64,000 nt of DNA, from NCBI RefSeq assembly GCF_947648125.1, contig NZ_CANSMR010000017.1, positions 62,001 to 126,000 on the forward strand, written 5' to 3'. The position numbers were made by a program, and so were the translations under genes. The notes under the pieces are model-generated. The model saw nothing but the letters and a program-made list of their open reading frames with translations. It was not told where the DNA came from and did no database searches. Shown here one piece after another: positions 60,516 to 64,000 of this stretch. Position 1 is the first letter of the stretch. Every line of letters starts with the position of its first letter. The stretch is from an uncultured Bradyrhizobium sp. (GTDB lineage: Bacteria > Pseudomonadota > Alphaproteobacteria > Rhizobiales > Xanthobacteraceae).

Positions 60516-61196
60516 CTACGAATGCTTCGCGACCCAGGCCGCGAATGCGTCCAGCACCTCGGCGATCACCTCGCGGTCGTTGCGGCCGGAGCGCTTCAGG
60601 ACATGAAAGGAGTGATCGGCCTCCTGCACCAGCTGGAGCGTCGCCCGCGCGCCGAGCCCCTTCACCACGGGCTCGAGCAAATCGAGCTCGGCCAGCGCAT
60701 CGCGCGTGCCCTGCAGGAACAGCAAGGGGATCTTGACCTCGGCGAGATGTTTGGCCCGCTCGCTCGACGGCTTGCCGGCGGGATGCAGGGGAAAGCCGAG
60801 GAACACCAGCCCGCGCACGCCTTCGAGCGGCGCTTTGGCCTGCGCCTGCGAGGTCATGCGTCCGCCGAACGACTTGCCGCCGGCGAACAGCGGCAGTTCG
60901 CCGCAACGGCGCGCGGCCTCCGCGACCGCAGCGTGTACCGTCGCCTGCGCGACGGCGGGCGGATCGGGCCGCTTGCTGCCCTTCTCCATGTAGGGAAATT
61001 GATAGCGCAAGGTCGCGATGCCGCGCTCGGCAAGGCCGACCGCAATCGTCTCCATCGACGGATGCGTCATGCCGGCGCCGGCACCATGCGCGAACACATA
61101 TGCGGCGCGCGCCTGCGCCGGGCGCAGCAACAGTGCGGACACTGAGTTGTCGCCCGAGACCGTGATCGTGAGCGGTTGTGCACTTGGCGCGTTCAA
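60516..61196 (-). CDS. Alpha/beta hydrolase, KANL3/Tex30-like
   Basis: The product is about 226 residues from TTG 61196; an in-frame TTG at 61256 would add twenty. Motifs: [12 protein letters not shown] near the start, GGKSFGGRM (nucleophile elbow G-x-S-x-G), [10 protein letters not shown] (Asp) and ADHSFHV (His). This is the Tex30-type dienelactone-hydrolase-like group, cytoplasmic and of unknown substrate. No strong ribosome binding site marks the start. The gap to the next gene (61197-61472) holds three tandem 14-base units described separately. Confidence 0.8.
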   Translation of the reverse strand: MNAPSAQPLTITVSGDNSVSALLLRPAQARAAYVFAHGAGAGMTHPSMETIAVGLAERGIATLRYQFPYMEKGSKRPDPPAVAQATVHAAVAEAARRCGELPLFAGGKSFGGRMTSQAQAKAPLEGVRGLVFLGFPLHPAGKPSSERAKHLAEVKIPLLFLQGTRDALAELDLLEPVVKGLGARATLQLVQEADHSFHVLKRSGRNDREVIAEVLDAFAAWVAKHS

Positions 61197-61299
61197 GATG
61201 ACATCTCGAAGAATTGTTGCTCCGTCACTTCTAGCCGCAGGCAGCCATGCGCGCAAATGCCGCCGAGGCGAGCACGCAGCAAGTGAACTGGCTCACAGC

Positions 61300-61341
61300 C
61301 AACCAACATTTCTTTTGCGACATTTCCTTTGCAACATTTCC
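61300..61341. repeat. Three tandem 14-base units upstream of the dihaem cytochrome
   Basis: TTTGCGACATTTCC (61314-61327) and TTTGCAACATTTCC (61328-61341) differ by one base, and a degenerate unit (CAACCAACATTTCT, 61300-61313) precedes them. They end 131 bases before the cytochrome start and could be activator sites. Half-sites spaced at 14 bases do not match a regulator I recognise. Confidence 0.5.
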
Positions 61342-61472
61342 GTTGTTAGACCGAGAGCCGCCACTGTAGGATGGCACAAAGCGCACCACACGCTTAACGC
61401 GAACCTGTTTCGGCTATTTTTAGTATCTCATCAATATATGACGCGCGGGTACCGCGAATTGGGGGATGGGGC

Positions 61473-63308
61473 ATGCCTCGCAAGACGATCTTCTTCATCG
61501 GGCTGCTGATTGTCGCCGGCGTCCTCTACCTCAAGGACGATATCGAGACGGTGGTGAGCGGCTTCCGTGTCAAGGTCGTCGACTACCAGCCGCCGGCAAA
61601 GACGGTGTGGCTGGATCAGAATGTCAGCGCCGAACGGCTGCGCTGGTTCTACCACGCCGACCAGGGCACGCGGACCTTCGGCATTCCCATCGAATGGTTC
61701 ATGGCGCTGGAGCAGCCGACGGTCTGGCCGGTGCTCACCGCGGCACCGCGGCTCAGCGAGACCAATTATCTCGGCCGCTTCGGCTTTATTCCCGACACCG
61801 TGATTCCAGGCAGCCCCGATCCGCTGCCGATCGGCTTTGCGCCGAGCGGCCCGATGGCCGATGCCAACGGCGCGCCGTGGCGCAATCCGCATAGCAAGGC
61901 CGACATGAACGGGGTCGGGCTGACCTGCTCCGCCTGCCACACCGGAAGCTTCAGCTATCGCGGCACCGAGATCGTGATCGACGGCGGCCCGGCCAACACC
62001 AACCTGTTCGAATTCCAGAAGAGCGTCGGCGTCTCACTGCTGCTGACGCGGTTCTGGCCGGGCCGCTTCGCGCGCTTTGCCGAGGAGATCCTCGGCAAGG
62101 ACTCCACCGTTGAGGAGCGCATGGCGCTGCGCGGCCAGCTCGATCTCGTGCTGAAGCAATACGCCAACATCAACGCGTTGGAGACCAAAGTCGCCCCCAA
62201 CAGCGTCGAGGAAGGCTATGCGCGGCTCGACGCGCTCAACCGGATCGGCAACCAGGTGTTCTCGATCGATCTGAACAATCCGAACAACTACGCCTCGCAT
62301 TCGGCGCCGGTGCATTTCCCGCGGATCTGGAACGCGCCGTGGTTCAGCTGGGTGCAGTATGACGGCTCGATCATGCAGCCGATGGTGCGCAATGCCGGCG
62401 AGGCGCTCGGCGTCAGCGCCGAGCTCAATCTGCTCGACGAGTCCAAGGGCCTGTTCAAATCGAGCGCGCGGATCGACGTGCTGCACGAGATGGAGCGGAT
62501 GATCGCCGGCGAGCCGCCCAGCGAGGACAAGGGCTTTAGCGGCCTGGCGTCGCCGAAATGGCCGGAGAACATCCTGGGGCAGATCAACATGGATCTCGCG
62601 AAGAAGGGTGGCGAATTCTACAAGACGCACTGCCAGGGCTGCCATGGCCCGGCGATCGACAGCAAGGCGCTGCCTGCAAGCGAAGCCTTTGCGCTGTTCA
62701 AGGACAAGAAGCGCTGGATCAAGAACGACGCCGGCCAGCCACTGCTCGACGTCGAGATGATTCCGATCAGCCATATCGGTACCGACAGCGCGCAGGCCGA
62801 AGGCCTCAAAAGCCGCACCGTCGAGACGCCGGCCAATCTGAAGATCAAGGACGGCGGTTTCGGGCCCGCGCTCGGCGAACTGGTCGAGAAGACCGTCGAC
62901 TACTGGTACGACCAGAACAAGACCCCGCCGGAGGATCGCAAGCGCATCAACGGCTACCGGCCGAACGAGATCCAGGCGCCGCTCGCCTACAAGGTCCGGC
63001 CGCTCAACGGCATCTGGGCGACCCCGCCCTATCTGCACAACGGCTCAGTGCCGTCCATCTACGCGCTGCTGTCGCCGGTGAAGGATCGGCCCCCAATCTT
63101 CTATCTCGGCAACCGGGAGTATGATCCCAAGGATCTCGGCTATGTCTGGAAGGACAACATCAAGAACGCCTTCGTGCTCGACACCAGCAAACGCGGCAAC
63201 AGCAATTCCGGACACGAATTCTCGAACGAGAAGCGCCTCGGCGTGATCGGGCCGGAGCTGAAGGAAGACGAGCGCCGCGCCCTGATCGAGTTCATCAAGA
63301 CGCTGTAG
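61473..63308 (+). CDS. Exported dihaem cytochrome c, RoxA/MauG-like
   Basis: A 611-residue protein with an N-terminal signal or anchor helix (MPRKTIFFIGLLIVAGVLYL) and two c-type haem sites: CSACH at residue 152 and CQGCH at residue 387. Between and after them lie segments of dihaem peroxidase-like proteins, including WATPPYLHNGSVPSIYALL near 510. Length and spacing resemble the rubber oxygenase RoxA and related long dihaem proteins more than short CcpA peroxidases. Located in the periplasm. It may oxidise a hydrophobic or organic substrate or scavenge peroxide. Confidence 0.82.
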   Translation: MPRKTIFFIGLLIVAGVLYLKDDIETVVSGFRVKVVDYQPPAKTVWLDQNVSAERLRWFYHADQGTRTFGIPIEWFMALEQPTVWPVLTAAPRLSETNYLGRFGFIPDTVIPGSPDPLPIGFAPSGPMADANGAPWRNPHSKADMNGVGLTCSACHTGSFSYRGTEIVIDGGPANTNLFEFQKSVGVSLLLTRFWPGRFARFAEEILGKDSTVEERMALRGQLDLVLKQYANINALETKVAPNSVEEGYARLDALNRIGNQVFSIDLNNPNNYASHSAPVHFPRIWNAPWFSWVQYDGSIMQPMVRNAGEALGVSAELNLLDESKGLFKSSARIDVLHEMERMIAGEPPSEDKGFSGLASPKWPENILGQINMDLAKKGGEFYKTHCQGCHGPAIDSKALPASEAFALFKDKKRWIKNDAGQPLLDVEMIPISHIGTDSAQAEGLKSRTVETPANLKIKDGGFGPALGELVEKTVDYWYDQNKTPPEDRKRINGYRPNEIQAPLAYKVRPLNGIWATPPYLHNGSVPSIYALLSPVKDRPPIFYLGNREYDPKDLGYVWKDNIKNAFVLDTSKRGNSNSGHEFSNEKRLGVIGPELKEDERRALIEFIKTL

Positions 63309-63323
63309 CGCTCGCGGTATAGA

Positions 63324-64000
63324 TCAAGCGTCCTTCAACTTCGGCACGGGCTGACGGCGCGCCGGGCGGGTCATGGCTTCGAGCTCGAGCAGCTGGTTGA
63401 GCTGCTCCTCGGTCAGCAGCTTTTCCTCCAGCACGATGTCGGCGACCGAGCGGTTCTCCTTCAGCGCGCGGCGCGCCACGCGCGATGAGGCCTCGTAGCC
63501 AAGCGCCGGCGCCAGCGCCGTGATCAGGCCGATCGAGCCCTGCACCAGGCTGCGGCAACGCTCGCGGTCGGCTTCGATGCCGTCGACGCAGCGCTTGGTC
63601 AGCGTATCGATCGCCGCCGTCAGCATGCGCAGCGAGCTCAACACGCAATAGCCGATGGTCGGCTCGAAGGCATTGAGCTGGAGCTGGCCGCCTTCGGCGC
63701 ACATCGTCACCGTGAGATCGTGCCCGATCACGAGGAAGGCGACCTGGTTGACCACCTCCGGAATCACCGGGTTGACCTTGCCGGGCATGATCGACGAGCC
63801 GGCCTGCACCGCAGGCAGCCTGATCTCGCCGATGCCGGTACGTGGCCCCGACGACAGCAGGCGGAGGTCGTTGCAGATCTTCGACACCTTCACCGCGACG
63901 CGCTTCAGCACGCCGGAGAACAGCACGAAGGCGCCGAGGTCGGAGGTCGCCTCGATCAGGTTCGAAGCCAGCACCATGGGTTGGCCCGACAGCCGCGACA
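63324..64000 (-). CDS. aspA: Aspartate ammonia-lyase, C-terminal part (truncated by the window)
   Basis: The frame is open to the right edge, and 225 residues of the C-terminal part are visible. The superfamily signature GSSIMPGKVNPVIPEVVNQV is at about residues 69-88 of the visible part, and the ATSDLGAFV and KICNDLRLLSSGP segments match aspartases closely. The catalytic Ser is in the signature loop. It converts aspartate to fumarate and ammonia. The N-terminal half lies outside the window. Fumarase C is the alternative, but the sequence fits aspA better. Confidence 0.9.
   Translation of the reverse strand, partial: SRLSGQPMVLASNLIEATSDLGAFVLFSGVLKRVAVKVSKICNDLRLLSSGPRTGIGEIRLPAVQAGSSIMPGKVNPVIPEVVNQVAFLVIGHDLTVTMCAEGGQLQLNAFEPTIGYCVLSSLRMLTAAIDTLTKRCVDGIEADRERCRSLVQGSIGLITALAPALGYEASSRVARRALKENRSVADIVLEEKLLTEEQLNQLLELEAMTRPARRQPVPKLKDA

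Noticed and set aside
63324-64000. Fumarase C instead of aspartase
   Set aside because: The signature loop is shared, but the ATSDLGAFV and CNDLRLLSSGP segments and the C-terminal tail fit aspartate ammonia-lyase better.

Overview
The window is high-GC chromosomal DNA from an alphaproteobacterium, most likely Bradyrhizobium or a close Bradyrhizobiaceae relative. The grounds are the codon bias, the many ABC, aromatic-acid and efflux genes, and above all several families of short palindromic intergenic repeats that look like those of Bradyrhizobium chromosomes. No rRNA, tRNA, CRISPR array, transposase or phage gene was recognised. Both ends cut genes: a Gfo/Idh/MocA oxidoreductase on the left and aspartate ammonia-lyase on the right.

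Layout. 1-9.9 kb: a GntR regulator, a secreted beta-lactamase-fold hydrolase, a membrane cNMP-domain protein, an ATP-grasp ligase translationally coupled to an HEAGH metallopeptidase, a HabB/styrene-oxide-isomerase-like membrane protein, and an ECF42-type sigma factor with its YCII-domain partner. 10.1-15.4 kb: an NMT1-like ABC importer operon whose genes overlap into a D-2-hydroxyacid dehydrogenase and a two-domain AprI-like inhibitor, divergent from a creatininase-family amidohydrolase. 16.2-22.3 kb: a CsoR/RcnR-family repressor with two tandem 16-bp operators facing small genes, a HisE-like pyrophosphohydrolase, a divergent NRAMP transporter and an Omp25-OprB fusion porin. 23-35 kb: a fused-permease ABC system, an FAD monooxygenase, a glutamate-synthase-like enzyme, a patatin, ferredoxin-NADP reductase, a RimK/cyanophycin-synthetase-like ATP-grasp protein, a response regulator and several small secreted or membrane proteins. 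35-43.4 kb: an orphan glutamate/aspartate-type binding protein behind a DAACS symporter, a medium-chain reductase, and an RND pump with its adaptor. 43.6-45 kb: Cys-rich GLG1-type repeat proteins.

45.3-57.1 kb is an aromatic catabolism block converging on gentisate. An aryl-CoA monooxygenase and aryl-CoA ligase (salicylyl-CoA type by inference), a 3-hydroxybenzoate 6-hydroxylase-like enzyme, a MarR regulator, a maleylpyruvate/maleylacetoacetate isomerase and gentisate 1,2-dioxygenase share a 20-bp palindromic operator at two promoters. An ABC importer, an FAD oxidoreductase and a divergent LysR regulator follow. No fumarylpyruvate hydrolase is present. 57-64 kb holds enoyl-CoA hydratase, a ketopantoate-reductase-like protein, an SDR, a Tex30-like hydrolase, a RoxA-like dihaem cytochrome and aspA.

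Most gaps longer than 100 bases are filled by palindromic repeats. Annotations are read from sequence motifs and family memory only. No search was run, so substrate assignments are inferences.
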